Shown: positions 48,481 through 63,691 of the stretch, one piece after another
Position numbering within the stretch: position 1 is the stretch's first letter
Layout: each line of letters opens with the position of its first letter
Position numbers and translations under genes: made by a program
Origin: Metopolophium dirhodum
Taxonomy: Eukaryota > Arthropoda > Insecta > Hemiptera > Aphididae
Assembly: GCF_019925205.1 (NCBI RefSeq)
Contig: NC_083560.1
Coordinates: forward strand, 126,453,062 to 126,517,061
DNA length: 64,000 nucleotides
Direction: 5' to 3'
Notes under the pieces: generated by a model
Told to the model about the DNA's origin: nothing
The model's input: only the letters and a program-made list of their open reading frames with translations
The model's database searches: none

Positions 48481-48638
48481 GCGTATAATATTATGTATTC
48501 GAACACTTCAAATATTATACTGGAAAAACGTACGCCTACGGCGAGAGGGAATAATAATATGTTTATATAATCTAATTTTTGGGTGAAAATTGAACCACCC
48601 ATTATATTATTTTATCCGAAAGGACGAGTAAAATAATA

Positions 48639-48850
48639 ATTATGCTCGCGACGGTCGCTGTTCGAGGTGACAATATTATATACCTGTCCGTGATAAAACT
48701 GCAATACGACGGACGTGGGAAAGCAAAACAAAAAAAAAAAAAAAACGATTATTGGGTTAGTCGTGGACCGCGCGTGGAATATTTTAAACGCTCTTTCACG
48801 CAGACGGCGGTCGGGTTAAAAGAAAAATATAACAACGAAAATATTATGCT
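48639..48850 (+). repeat. Direct duplication, copy B
   Basis: Carries the words of copy A in order: CGCTGTTCGAG (48656), CCTGTCCGTGATAA, CTGCAATA, poly(A) block, CGCGTGGAATATTTT, AGACGGCGG, AAAATATAACAAC. Copy B is open for 88 codons in one plus-strand frame (48642-48908); copy A is not, so the frame is probably accidental. Confidence 0.8.
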
Positions 48851-51800
48851 CGTAAACGGCATAGCTGCAGGCGGCCGTGTTGAAGATATTATTAACGTGT
48901 TTGAGTAGGTTTAGTGATTACCAGACGAAAGCAGAGCATATTATACGGACCGTACGCCGTAGTTAGTCGGGGGTTTAAGACGCGATCGTTTTCCCATTGT
49001 GACAACAACCCTTTCGTAGAAATACCTCTACATCCCACATAATGCGCTCAAATGACCAATTTTATATGCCTACGCCCCCCCAAATCGCATTATACACCGC
49101 ACTCAACTCGTATGTGCTCGCAGTGCGTTATTATTATATCGTATTACAACGTTTTATATAACAATCGTTTGCTTTGTACCCCGTACTAGCTGGTATTATA
49201 TTATATATTATGGGCTGTACAGTAATCTCGCTGTATTATATTTGGTATTATTATTATTATTACTACTATTATTTGTTTTTAATGCGTGTACCTACATGTG
49301 TAAATGACTTTCGCCTGCTACAGTATATGTATATATGTATACGGTTTATATATCTGTTTAGACTAAATGGACTAATAGGGCAATGTGTACCCATTAAGTA
49401 GGTATATTATACTGTATTGCGCCCGATTTCACTTTATTTAATATTTAACTATAGTGTTGGTCAAATGTGTAATGCAATTAATAATTACTTATTACATTAT
49501 ATAGTAATATATACTTTTATAATTTAACTTATTAATTTTTTTTAATATTGCTCTTCTATTTCAATATTGAATTTAAACACGGCACACACTTTTTATAACA
49601 CTATGCATTATACACGACTGCAAAATATGCACAAATAGAAAGTCCTAAATACTAACAAATCACATGTCACGTATGGACGTAATGATATAATAGTAAAACA
49701 TCTTAAATTGCAGATATAAAATAATATATTATAGTATGTTACCCTGTTACATTGAAAAAAATACTAATTTATTTATTTCGATAAACCATATTAATTTAGT
49801 GGATGAAATAATCTCTGCGACACTGCGATAATTTTGACGAGATAATATCGAGGGTTTGATATAGGTACGGGTATTTTAAATACATAAACAGAAAAAAGTG
49901 AACAATAAAGTCTCATCTACCAATAGCATTAGTGCGTATATCATTACCATTTACCATACGAAAATACGTAAGCACTTCCAGTCAATAATACGTACTAAAC
50001 TGACAGGAAACATTGTGTTGGTAATATTTTAATCAAATAACAATTTGTTTTCATTTTGTTTTTGTTATAATTAAAGTTACAATGCCCAATTATTTAATAC
50101 GACAGAGAATACTGCTGTATCACATTGCCTGCAATATGACGTATACATAACAAAAAATATATTATCTTATAACAGTCTATATTGTACCTATTGAACTTAA
50201 TTAAAGTCTCACTTAATAATATTAGTAAACGTTAGGGGAGAGGGGGTGGGAAGAAAGGAGTGATTTATGATATTATATTTTTCGTCTTAAACCAGATGAT
50301 GTGTGGAAAATTACTATAATTTTTGCAAATTACGATCTCGGATGTTGTAACGTATGCACAGCACTTAATAGGTATAACTGCATATAATAGGACGAATCAT
50401 ACAGACAGCATAAATGCTACAGGTTAGGTCCAATTGAATGCGATGGACATAACGTGTAAATCGCGATCGGATTAATAAATAAATAAATTACATTAATTAA
50501 ACACCACGTAATGTGTGTCACCGTGTGTTCGCCTACGGTTCGTCTGGTATAAGGTATAATACACTAATTCGTCGTGCAGTTAGTGGTCGTGTCTCGTGTC
50601 TATTAGCGTTTAATGTCATGTGAAATCACCGCTATAAAATCACATGTAACACTGGGTCAAAACCGAAAACCAAATAACGATAAAATACGACGACAGTATT
50701 ATCGGGCTGCAATATCATCTAGTATTTTTTATATTTTTCCTCATATAAGAAAGAAGCCAAAAGGTTTTCGTTAAAGACTTCGACGGGAAAGTATGCACAA
50801 GTACTCATATGCAGCAACGTATATAATATTTTAATATACATATTATATTACTATAATATATAGTACGCACGGTTGAGGGATTTTTCTCGATGCCGAGGGA
50901 AAACCTAATGTGCGTTCATATATATCTTATATTATTATAAGAGAAAAATAGAGTGGTAGAGCGAGTGCGTGAGGCGCATATATTATATCGTGGAATATCA
51001 AATTATTAGTCGCATAGACGTATATTTGTACGGCCTGCAAGCTGGAGACGAAGAGAACGACAGAGTTGGTACTTCATTAAAAATGAAAAATCGTAAGGTA
51101 AATATTATATTTTCTGACTTGAGTGAAAGAAAAATATCAAAGAAAAATTACAACGGCTTGGTCGATTGTAAAAGAGTAATCTCTTTAAAAAAACTTTTCC
51201 TACACTATAATATAATATTATGGCCACAAGCTCTCTGCACTTTTACATAACATAATATAAATAGTTCCCGCCATAAACTGCAAAGATGTATTATAAATAT
51301 TGTATACGGGCCAACGGGGAAAAATGTTTTCCTACTTATTTAATTCCGATCGGATACGTTGCGTAACGAAAAATATTGTGTTATAAATAAATTAACAAAT
51401 ACAAAATATACTGCATTTACTTTTTTCATAAATATATCGTGTTTATGTTATACTGTATACATACGAATATAATATATTTATGGTAGGAAAAAAATTGTTT
51501 TTCACGAAACGACTTCGAAGAAACGATATTATAATCTAGTCTGTGGCGTGACGTTTTCCAGTGTACCTATATTATAATATTAGCATAGTATACTATATAT
51601 TTATTAAATATGGGACAGTAATGATTTTACGAATATTACATAGTATATGACGGCGGTTATAACTACATAGATAGTGTAATATCAGGTCCTACCATTTGCG
51701 TCTTATTCATTATTTATGTCTCAAAGTTGATGGAATTAAGTCTGAAAAATTAATCCTGCGGGGAAATTGACAAACTGCAGAGCTGCAGCGCATGTAACGG

Positions 51801-54800
51801 GTATGATCACTGTATCAGCGCGCAATGTTGGCAGCGGGGTAATTTAAATTTTATTTTAATAAATACGTATATTTTTATCTAAGCTGCAGAAACCTTGTAT
51901 AGAATTTAACCATTTTGAAGGTCAACCAATGTACGAAGTGGGCCAAAACTCAATAATTTTGGATTATAAATACGCAAATGTTTACCTTGCATGGTCCAAT
52001 TGGACGCCAATGAATTTTGGCAGAGCCTGATTTAGATATTTTGAGACATAAGGCAAGATAGAATATGTGACCTCTATTCAACAGTATCGTTTCTTCACCC
52101 TCCCTACTCGGAGGCTGACCACCCCCATTAATTTCATATAAACACTGATCCGAGTTATAAACAGTACCTAAATTAATAATTACAATTTAAAATCTTGGTC
52201 ACTCGACCACATGAAACGTTTCAATTGTTTGACTCTTCCACCATACAATAATCCAGGACACGAGTATTATGGTCAACCATCCCAACTCAATGTTTTCACA
52301 AACAAAATTACAACACTATAATTATGTGTCCCTTCAGATGTTCTATAATATTAAATAATACGTATATTTATATTAATCAAACCAAACATTTTTTTTTATA
52401 TTATTATTAATTTTAGAAATCGTAACATTTTTATTCTTATATCGTAAATTCCGATGCTCTCTAATGGGAACGCAGCAGGCCACGTTTCCTATCGTGCCTA
52501 ATATGGTAAATTTTATAATATGTCCCTGAATTTATGTAGGCAGGCGTAAAGTATAATAAAACATAATATAATAAATGCGTTGATGAAATTTGCAGTGCCC
52601 TGTTCGATTGTTTGAATTCGAGACTCGAATTATTACATAAAGTATTATAATTATTACAGTATTTTCGTTAAACGATATTTGTGACCAAATTTTTTATAAT
52701 ACCGATGAGAAGCATAATACTTTTATATTATGATTTCGTGCGTGACAATTGTTGGAAATTTAATTCAACAATGGAATATACTGCAAACTAATATGTATTA
52801 TTATTTATTACGATAACAGTATAGGTACTATGGTACACGATACGTAACCTTATACCTATTACCTGGGTTTGATTTATAATTGCTCCACTGACGGTGCGTA
52901 TATAATAATATTATAGTTATTAAATGCGAATTGATGTTCATATTATATTCGTGCAGAATAACATTTATGATGCGCAACGCTTCATATTAGAATATTATCG
53001 TCGTCGAATCAATAACACAATCTAATTAAGATTCGACCTATTTTGGGTTACCTAAGTCTCGAGTTTAAACAATAATAATATTATAATAAATCGCGGACGA
53101 ACGTTTTTGAAAAGCGTCCGTCGTGGCTGTAGTTTCGAATACGGGCCGTCGTCGTTAAGAGAATCACGCGCTTATGTTATTATTATTTTTATTAATACAA
53201 TTTATTATTATCGTACCGATGAAACTGATTGTTTCCTGTGTATATTACGAAGGGACGAGCGTTTAAATGTGTCAATCAAGCGCGTCAGCTGCGGCGGTGG
53301 CGTCGTCGTCATCGTCCTAGGGGTTTGAGCAGATGATAGTGCCCGTGCGACATTATACAAAACACGATTCGATATTATTATTATTAATAATTAAACAGCG
53401 ACGCTTATAATACCCTCCACCCCGCCATCTCTTGATTATTTTATACGCGAACCGCAAGCTTCAGACTCGTCTCAATAAATCCCCTCGCGTTATTAAAATA
53501 ATATGTTTTAATATTATTGCAGTTTTAGACGGAATCGTCCTGCGGTAGCGATGATGCCGAAGTAATTATAATGATATGTATTTCGTGCTGTTTTATGCAT
53601 GACTTTTGTCCTATTTCATATTTTTGTGCCTACCTGGCTACCTATTATACAACCGTGTAGTTATAATGGTAAAATAATAACACTACGATTGTTTATGTTA
53701 AGTTATGCTGCGTTCAATAATATACGTGTATTTTCGGCCGACGAACGCAGAGAATATAATACTGATTTTTGTAAGACATTTGCAGAAGGGCCTCATCGCC
53801 AAAAATGATCGCCGCTCGAAGCGTCACGATCTGAAAAATGATATCAAAATCTAAATTCTTTTTATGATAACGGTATGTAATGTGTATAAATAATGTTATG
53901 AATTACAATGTGACATCGCTGACGTTCAATTTTTTATGTCACATTGTTTTCGAAAACGAGTTTTTTTACTGCATAACATTATGTACCTATAATATCCTAT
54001 ACAGTATATTTTTTTTGCAATTAAAAAAAACATTATAAATTTTTATTCGGCGTTTTTTGATGACACGAAATTACAACGAACTGACTGAAATAATCGTTTT
54101 TCTAACGATATAATCTTGTTTTTAGGTTCGAATATTAAATGATGTGGGATCGTCAGGGAATCGGTTCGGCGGCGGCACGGCGGAAGTCGTGACTCGTGTG
54201 AGGAGGTCAAGTCATATACATATCGATATGGGTAACACAAAACGATAATAATATTATACTAAGGCACTACGAATTATGATTATAAGCTATGCATAAAACG
54301 CGAGGGTGACTTCTGCATAATATTATACACTTGGCCCGGTGCATTAACGGCGACGCAATCGACGAAAAACAATATTTTGATTCGAAACACACTTCCTGCG
54401 CCGACACGCAATACGTGTCTATAAATTTATTATTACAGCTGCTGGCGTCGCGACTCGTACACTCTACAATTGTACAAAATTTGCATATTATACTCGAGGG
54501 TCGTGTTTAGAATTTTTGCGCTCGCAAAAAAAAAATAATATTATGCACTGCTGTGCTGTCTCTATAGATTTATCAATAAACCATTCGACTACATTCGTTT
54601 TGTTCACATTTGATGAGTACAATTTTTTTCGTTATCGTTACGTTTCTGTGACTTGCAAGTGTTTCGAACTATTATATAAACCTACCAAAATCTTTGCAAC
54701 TAGGTACTGAACCGATTCTGAAAATTTTTTACTAAGCTATATATCATTCTTGAGTAACATATGTTTAGTAACCATATGGTTAGTAGAAAATCGTGGTATT

Positions 54801-56717
54801 TAAGCACTAAATAAAGGCTCACACATAAATATTGTTTCGGTTAACGAAAATCAAATATCTTATTGTTTCTTTATAGGTTTGCCATTGGTTACAGAAAAAA
54901 AAAATATTTATTATGAGTGTGAAGCCGTTGCAAACAGCTATTGATAAAATAAATAATTATATTATTATAAGTACTTATTTACCGGTTAAGTGGCGAAATA
55001 AATAGATTACGACTAAGTGTTCGAGGGTCCCATTCCGACGTGACTGTCGAGCAGAAAGAACGATGATTGCAAATTCCGTCGAAAATGAACAAGGACAGAA
55101 ATCTTCACGATCGGCTTGTAAATATTATTTTTAAGTTAAAGATACAAATGTTGGGTAGTTTTATTTCCGCCTAAATGTTGACTTAATCGTAATGTATGTA
55201 ACTTTTTTTTCAATCAAATTTATAAAATGTATATTAAATTGGAATGCTTTATAATATTGTATTCATTATCACTGAGTTAAACAAATTAAAATTAAAAATA
55301 TGTGATAACATTTTAACGGAAAACGTACACGAGTCTTGAGAATTATTCATAAATTAATGCATTAATACGAATGAACCTTATCACTATAATTAATTTTATT
55401 AGATGCACGAGTTCAAAATTATATCTTTTATTGTTAGAAACCATTTTCTTAACTGTTTTTTATAATCACGTAATTAAAAAAATAGCCATTCCGTTGTTAT
55501 TCAACAACTTTTAAACAAAATATTACTGTATTAGTTGGATGGAAAATATGAAGTTTTTTCATCGATTAAATATTAATTATAAAATCTTTTGTTCTTATTT
55601 TTTATTTCCCACAGAATACGATTTTTAGAGTAATATTTAACAGTAGGTATTTCAATTTTTTGTGCATACAATTTTTGTTTTTATAACTGTTTTTTCCATT
55701 TAACATATTATTTCTGAAAATGTACTGTATATTTCAAATGTACCATTACTCGATACTTTGTACTTTTAATCATGTATAAACGTATTTCAGAATATACATA
55801 GATTGGTAGAAGAAGTAGGTAGGTAATAATATAGTAGCAGTGCACTTCCGTAAATTATATATATTATTTTACGAAGTTTATTATAAACTACTTCATAAAC
55901 CTATGCTAAATGGCAGTTTATATTATTATGATACTATGATAGAATTTATTCAACGCAAAAATGTTTTTCAATGGTCAATTCAATTTAGATTTTAGATACA
56001 ACATAACTACGGGTATAATTGATTTTTAATAGAACGTCGTTTTAAAAATACCAATCTTCAAAATCAAATTTCCGGAAAACATAAATCCTAGATTTTTTAA
56101 ATCATGAGTTAAACATTGCTTGGTTGATCGACTGTAACAAACAAAATACATATAAACATTTTCCATGTTTGCAGCCACATGAAAAGGTGCGATAGCAAAT
56201 GGCTATTTGTGTTCCTATGTACACATATATTTTATTGTCCGCTTGAAGTAACTATATATACCTAATACACTTAACGAGGTCGGGTTTTTGTATTTGATGA
56301 CTAATCACACACACACGCACTGATAGATTTGTACATGGTATGTACTTGAACCAACTAATAGCTCTTCGGTCCTATACAAATAACTAAGAACCCGATGGGT
56401 AAACACGCGCCTCGCCACTGGCCACGGTCTGCCTATATAGAAGATACCTACACATGGCGATATGGCGTTGCACATACACACGCCAAAACTTATATCGGAG
56501 ACAGGCTTGGGATTTGCCCTCCCCTCGCACACTTTCAATTCCACGTCTATATAATATACGCACCGTTAAAAGCTTAGCGGAAAAACCTCCCATCTCCAAC
56601 CACTCTGCTGTAGAAGTTTCCGACTACATAGCATTTTTTCCCCAGCTGACGATCGTATGGAATACGTATTTTATTCAGCATTCCTCGTCTCGCGACTTTG
56701 CACACACTCACACACTT

Positions 56718-56742
56718 CACACACACACACACACACACACAC
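56718..56742 (+). repeat. AC dinucleotide microsatellite
   Basis: About twelve AC units preceded by CACACACTCACACACTTC. Confidence 0.95.
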
Positions 56743-59700
56743 TAACATAAAAATGTATACATATTATCGTGCATATGTGCGATAGCGGCGGTGGTGCAGC
56801 GCATTGCACCGATACAACGGCTAGTTTCAGCGCTGCAAACAATGCCGCGGAGGCATTTGAATTGAAAATTCCTCTAGTATATCTTTTACTTTCTGCCTCT
56901 CTTTTTTTGTAAAATTCACTCACACACATACACACGCACACATGAAGCCCTCCATAAAAAACCTATATTAACCTAACAAAAATCTTGATGCACATGGCAT
57001 CCGCTCGTGTGTACACCGTTACCCACTCCGTTTCCCACACGGTCATATACGTTTTTAATGATATTAATATTGCCGCGGACCCACAGACATTTCCTGTAGG
57101 CATACGAAGCAGCCAAGGTTCACTACCGACATCGCAGGGTAAGGGGTCACGAGAACAGTGGTCTTTTACAGAACAATAATATATAATGTGTAACGGTAAC
57201 AAAACAGCTACGAGGAGCTATGTAATTATTACGAAAAGTTATAATTTATAGGTTAAATGTGTATAATTGGTAACATGTCTAAATAGGTAACCGACGAACT
57301 GTAATAGTTGACTGGGTCATTACATTGATGCATAATGAGTTTTTTTAGTTTTTGCAAAATCAAACAGCTCGATTAAACGGCCGGATTTCTAAATAAATAT
57401 TGAATTTAAAAATTCTTATAAAACACAACGAGGATATTTAAATATTTAAATATTATGTTCTTTTAGATTTACTGTGGTATATTGAATAAATTACTTTTAC
57501 ACAACTCGCGATAGTACAATATTTTGACTTGATTATTGACTACTACTGCTCAACTGCTCAAGTGTTTAGTGTCTACTGTTTGACTATTATATACTATTGC
57601 TATTCACTCATAATATTAGTAATCCATTTAGTCCATCAGTTGTTATTATTAATATATTATACATTATTTTATCAATTTGGAAAATCGGCTGATAATCGAA
57701 AAAATCGTTTCGTTTTATAATATCATCAATTCTCCCTCACAGAAGTATGGTAATTCATTAATTATCGACGACGACAAGTGATATGACAGCGATAATTATT
57801 AGATAAAGTGCGCTATATAGTATATATTAAACTTACATTTACTCACAGGGTACTTATAGTAAGTTACTAGTGTAAAAAAAAATTGTAAAAACACGATTGA
57901 ACAACTTGCATTTATATGTCCTCTGTAATTAATTATAAACGATGTTTCGTTTCGCAAACTTTGCGAGCAAAATGACTCACCGAAAATGTCTAAAATATAA
58001 TGGAACGGTAATCGAATAATAATAGTAATAATAGTAATAATAATACGATTGATCGGGGTATCGGACAGCCGCGGCAGTGTATGAACCTATACCTGCAAAG
58101 ATTTATCGTCGATGTTTTATTTTTATTTTTGTTAATGGTCTCGAAAACGAGGGTATGTCAAGCGGACGCAGAACGAAAAACCGATTATTATTGTAAGACA
58201 CGAGCGAATCCTAATTGAGTACGAGAAAATTATCGATTTTTATATACATTGTTGCTAAAGTTTCGCGGAGATTATTTGCAACAAACTTTAATTAAACTCC
58301 TCACGACTAGAGCGAATGTTTGAAATTATATGTGTTTTTGTAAACTTTCATAGTGACTAATTTATATTTAAATTCGCCTCCTAGCAAAGCACTACAGTTA
58401 TAATTATACCGCGGTATATGGTCAAAATTATGTGCAATAACTGGATTATAATATAATATAATATACCGGAAATAAGACGAAATAATATTTAGACACGACA
58501 GTGTCGTACATTAGTTGTACCTACACTTAAAGCGTGAACAAAAATGATGTAATACTGGGTCGCCATATAACCGCATTATAGGTTTATACCTGTAGTTTAG
58601 ATTCATGATGAATTCGAGCATGTGTGAAGACAATGCGGCAGGCGTTTCATTTATACAATAATGTGCTCCTGTTTGCAGATCATGTTCAATTATTTACGTT
58701 GCAGATTTACCCGACAATTTGATAAATATGCATGCAACGCTCATTAAAATTCATCGTAGTGGGGAAACAGCCACGAGATGGAAAAAAAAAAAATTATCAG
58801 TACAAATCGAGGGTTGAACGGTGGCGGTGGCGGCGACCGGATATGCCGTGTAATATAGTTATAATAATATTATAATACCAAAGTGTGCATGCTAAAACCA
58901 GACCAAGTATATGTATTGCGTAAGGTAGCAACCATGTACATGGTATATAATATAATAAACACATCGAGCCAATGCATAATACATACGACGACGGTGAAAT
59001 ATAGCGAAGGTAGACGGGTATATTATACATTTTGTATAATGGGTGGCTGCACAGAACGGGATTCAGATTTTAGGTGTGTTATCGGATTCCCGAAGCGAAT
59101 AACTTTCAATTATTTATTATTTGATTTGAGAATTTTTTCAAACTGTAAATAAGTAATATAGGCGCACACTTGAGGTATTGTAAAAATAAAGTTCAAACAT
59201 TTTATTAACGATAGTGCGTATCTTGGATAATAATACAAAATATTATTCTATAAAAAAGGCGTTATGACTATTGTAATTTCATTGTATTAGCATTGTTCAA
59301 AAGCTTTCATATCATTGTGAACCCCTATTGTATGTTGGTAGTATATTTATTTATTTTTTATTTTTATATAAATTATAATATATTAACGTTAATGTATGGA
59401 TGGCCGACGGTGTAGCAATATTATAATACCTTTAATGTCAAAAAAAAAAAAAAATTTCGAATAAAACAATTCACAAAGGGTTTCCGATGCGAGGTGAATG
59501 CTCGGAAAATATCACTCTAAACACACTCTAAAAGATATCGACATAAAGCACAAAAATATTATTTATATAATAATATATAATATTATATACGTGTGCGTAT
59601 CCCAGTGAAATATGATGTTGATAAATCAATATGACATCGGGAGTCGGTATAGGTACTTTAGGGAATTGGTCTGGTGTAACTTGTACGCATCGTCAATTTG

Positions 59701-61859
59701 GTCCCCGCGGAGGACATTCACACTCAAAGCAAATATAATAATATAATCGTAAACCGAGTTTCGTTAATAGTTTTGGACATTCGATTCTTCTACGACAAGA
59801 GAGTCGCGTGATTGCTTACTTAATATAATGTTTGACTTTCGACTGTGAACACCAACAACGTACCATTGCTACCGTAGTACTCATTCACAGGACACAGTAC
59901 AAGTTCAGATGATGAAAAATGGCGTCGAATGCGCATCGGATCAATCTCGAAAAACCCTCATCGGAAAATTCATACATAAATCTGCAATAATAATATACCT
60001 CGATAATACAATGCCGAGTGGAAAAGCATGCCGCCAAACGCGATGAGTTTCACGGGGTAATTTAAAAGAATATTAGAAGACTTGTGTGTTCGGTTGTTTA
60101 ATACCTAATTATTATCATAATCGTCGTCCTACGATATCGGAGCTCGGGTATAAGCTTTTAAGTACACCTACGCTATCCTCGATCTGTTCTGCTCATTAAA
60201 TACTTTCATCGTATGGTTTGTGTTTGACTTTTCGAAAATCGTACTTAAAACGCGTAAATACGTCCAATATAGGTACCTACGCATTGATACCGCACAAGAA
60301 ATGCAATAACAACCATGTAAATCGAACAAACGGATTGAGTTAATATTCCTTCATGGTCATCACCGCCCATTTGAAAATTTGATTGCTCGAAATATTTTCA
60401 ATTTATTTTCAAATTTGAATGGTAAAATAATTGCGATTATAAAATGTATTGTTTAAAACTACTTGTGTTGCTAAAAACGTTATTGTACATCGAATCGTAT
60501 GAAAAACCGAACAATTGTATACCTAGATAATAGTATAATACGTTTGTAATATATTGTCAATTAAGCTGTGTACTTAAACTGATGATAAAAATAATAATTT
60601 ATAAAAAATGTTAGAGATTATAATTATAATAATAATATGATGAGTCACGTTTATTATACAATAGTAGTATAAAATATTTATTTGTATTTGTAGTAGGTAT
60701 GTATTTTATGTTGAGTGTCCTGCTTTATTATGATAGTCGGAGATAAAAATAATAGTAATACATAAGTTCAAGCTATTCTATGAATAAATAAATAAATAAT
60801 AAAAAAAAAAAACATTAAAAAATACGCATTTCAGATAAACATTTGTAAAACAACAAATATATTAAAACAACTATTTTTAATTTCAATTTATATTAATAAG
60901 CTTTGACAATATTTTCAAAATATTTTCAAAGTAAAAAACAGTTCTCGGTTAATGGAATAAAATATCAATATAAATAACCGCAAGATATTTTAAAAAATAC
61001 TAAACGCCTAATAATTCATATCTTTATATACTTCTACCTATTTTTATTTAAGACAAATAAACAAAGTCATTGTACACACTAAACATAATATACAAGGCTT
61101 AAAATATTTAACCTAATTAATGTAGTTTACTAAAATTGCACTGTAGGAATTAAAGCGTTTTGGTTGACTTGATAGATGATGGTTTTTCTTTCAAATTTCA
61201 AATTTATTAGCCGGGTATTTTTTTTAATACGTTTTAACAAAATACAAATTAACGATTAAACTGAATTGTATATTTTATTATGCTTGATACTGTCGTGAGA
61301 TTTATGGTATAAAATTACCGCAGTTGATCAATAATGAAACCTGCGATTGCGGCGCACAGTTTAGTTATATTGAATTAAAATATTTATAATTCAATAAAAA
61401 AAATAATAAGCAACCGCGTTTAATAACGATTAATTGCTGCTGTTATTCGGGCGCGGAGGATGTTGGCCGGAAAAACGTCGTTACTCGTTTTAATTTAAAT
61501 ACCCAGCTATATATATAATAATAATATATTATAATAGAGAGCCGGGAGTTTTTGTTTACCACTCGAATCGCGCGGTATAGATGTACATTTTTTTTCTTTC
61601 CGTTACCAGAGGTTCTGTAAATTACTGGCAAAAATATTCGCCGTGAATTTTATTACGAGAGACGGGGGAAAATTATGGCCTCGGCGTGTGAAAAGTCAGG
61701 GCAACATGTCAAGTGCACTTTTACCGCGCGTACAGTCCAAGTGCCCCCCCACCCCAATCCGTTCAGCGAGCGCATCGACGGGCGGACGGGGACAGTCGCA
61801 CTTGTACGTATACGTCGAGTTTCCTGTGGCCATCGTCTACCTATCCATATATACGCATA

Positions 61860-61902
61860 TATAATAATAATGATAGTAATAATAATAATAATCATAATAA
61901 TC

Positions 61903-61941
<39 letters not shown>

Positions 61942-62013
61942 GTGATAGTAATAGTAATAATAATAATAATAATAGTAATATTAATAGTAATATAATAATG
62001 ATAATATAATAAT
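61860..62013 (+). repeat. Interrupted AAT microsatellite, about 150 bp
   Basis: AAT units with occasional AGT, ATC and ATG interruptions. Long poly-Ile, poly-Asn and Ile/Thr frames across it are artefacts. Confidence 0.95.
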
Positions 62014-63422
62014 AGAACAGGGGATCGACTCATCGACTTCCTACGCGGCCTTCCTACTTCCTACACACTTGTCAACGACTAAAACATAACACGTACCTAT
62101 CGACGTGAAGTTTTATTATTATTGTTTTTTATTATTATTTTATTCTTTTTTTTACGACGCGGGCGAGTCCCCCGCGACCGTACTTTATTGCTCCCGGATT
62201 GAATAATAAGAATAATAAAAACGGCCACGGACCGGGCTGTAAAAAAAAAAAAAAAATGTTTAAGTGCGCGTACTATATTATGAATATGCTAAGAAAAAAA
62301 AAATCACGACCTTTATTGAAACAATTTTATGTTTTGGGGGAACGAAAGCTTTTATTGCCACGTTTCCGAAGCCGATTGAAGAAACAATATAATAAGGGCC
62401 ACTTAATGTTTTTTTTTTTACTCGAATATATAATTTATATAGGTATATTCGGATCAAAAGATTCGAACCGCGTCGTTTGATATTATTAGTACGATCCGTT
62501 GAGAGTTAAATTTTACTTTCGCGCGTAAATGTACGTTTAGTTAGGTTTAAGTACGGCGAATTGTTAAAAATAAACGCAATTGTATGAATTTATTAAATCT
62601 TATCGTTATATAAACACTGCAAATTACCGTGTGAAACATATAGTTATTTTCAGTTTAAAATCAAAAATAAAATATTATAATATAAGCGTGGATTCTCATA
62701 GGTATTATTTTAACTATCAAAAAGAAAATAGTAATCTGGAAAGAAACTAATGTACATTTTCCATTAAAAAAAATACGCGCAAATTGTTTTCATGCTATCG
62801 TTGAAGTATAACATGAAAAGAAATGCAATCCACGTAAAATACGATTATTTTAATGGTAGTTTTTTATAATAATAAAATATAGCGACAATTATTAATGATT
62901 AATAAAATTAGTTGGTATTAATAAAATAATTATTGAGGGTGGAATATACGCTGTAATAGGTGGGTAAATTAGTTATCACAGGTACGACGAATTTTATATG
63001 ATACAATGTGCTAAAATATTTTTTTTAGCCTTAAACCTTTTGAGAACATTTCAAGCAAAAAACTCTTACAAGTTCATACCCATACAAGTATAATACAATG
63101 CGGGTATTATTAATACTTGTTTGATCATCGCACGCGTGTGTAAATCACAAATTATACTGCAGTGTTGTAAAGAATATTTCTTATAAAAGTCTAGTCTTAA
63201 CTAATATATTAAATAAAAAAAAAAAAATGGAACCGATTTGAATAGTGACTCGAATGCTTATAATAATTGCCATAAATATGATTAAAATTTTAAATAGTAC
63301 CTAATATTAAAAATAAAAATACGGTTTGTACGTGCTAATGAAAAAATTAACGTTAGTAATAATTATTACTGTCTGAATAGTTTTTAGTCACGTTACAATA
63401 CAATTTTCAGCTGAAATAAAGC

Positions 63423-63456
<34 letters not shown>
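63423..63456 (+). repeat. AAT microsatellite
   Basis: About eleven uninterrupted units. Confidence 0.95.
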
Positions 63457-63460
<4 letters not shown>

Positions 63461-63691
63461 GTGTTAAGATAAAAAAAATATCAGATATTATAATATTATA
63501 ATATTTATTTAAAAAATATTACTAAATGTTATTATTACGATAAAAAATAAAACAGTATTCGAAAACTTTTACTCGAATTTTTTTATTCAAATACTTTACA
63601 ACACTGGTTCAAGAATAGTACAACTATATTATATTATTATCGTGTAATCATTATCTCGATGTGAAATTAAAAAAAATTAAAACATACTCAC

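Larger units (their letters stand above)
41165..63691 (-). other. Putative intron and upstream region between the two first exons
   Basis: 22.5 kb with no exon that I can support. Listed separately are a hAT-like MITE, a direct duplication and several microsatellites. CpG-rich patches at 46900-47270, 53100-53310, 56390-56820, 57060-57140 and 61650-61850 are candidates for regulatory DNA. Their open frames, including a 139-codon frame at 46860-47279, show no domain or convincing splice structure. Confidence 0.4.

Noticed and set aside
48642..48908. 88-codon ORF in duplication copy B
   Set aside because: The frame is not kept in copy A, so the similarity is not protein-level.
50969..51250. 93-codon plus-strand ORF
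   Set aside because: Lys/Ile/Asn-rich with no motif; no supporting signals.
57090..57140. Possible small plus-strand exon (CCCACAG|ACA ... CGCAG|GGTAAG)
   Set aside because: Splice-like edges but no polypyrimidine tract, no frame information and no partner exon.
61860..62013. Regularly spaced repeats, CRISPR-like at first glance
   Set aside because: An interrupted AAT microsatellite in eukaryotic DNA; no conserved repeat/spacer structure.
61675..62033. ORFs of 98-126 codons with poly-Ile or poly-Asn
   Set aside because: Translations of the AAT microsatellite.
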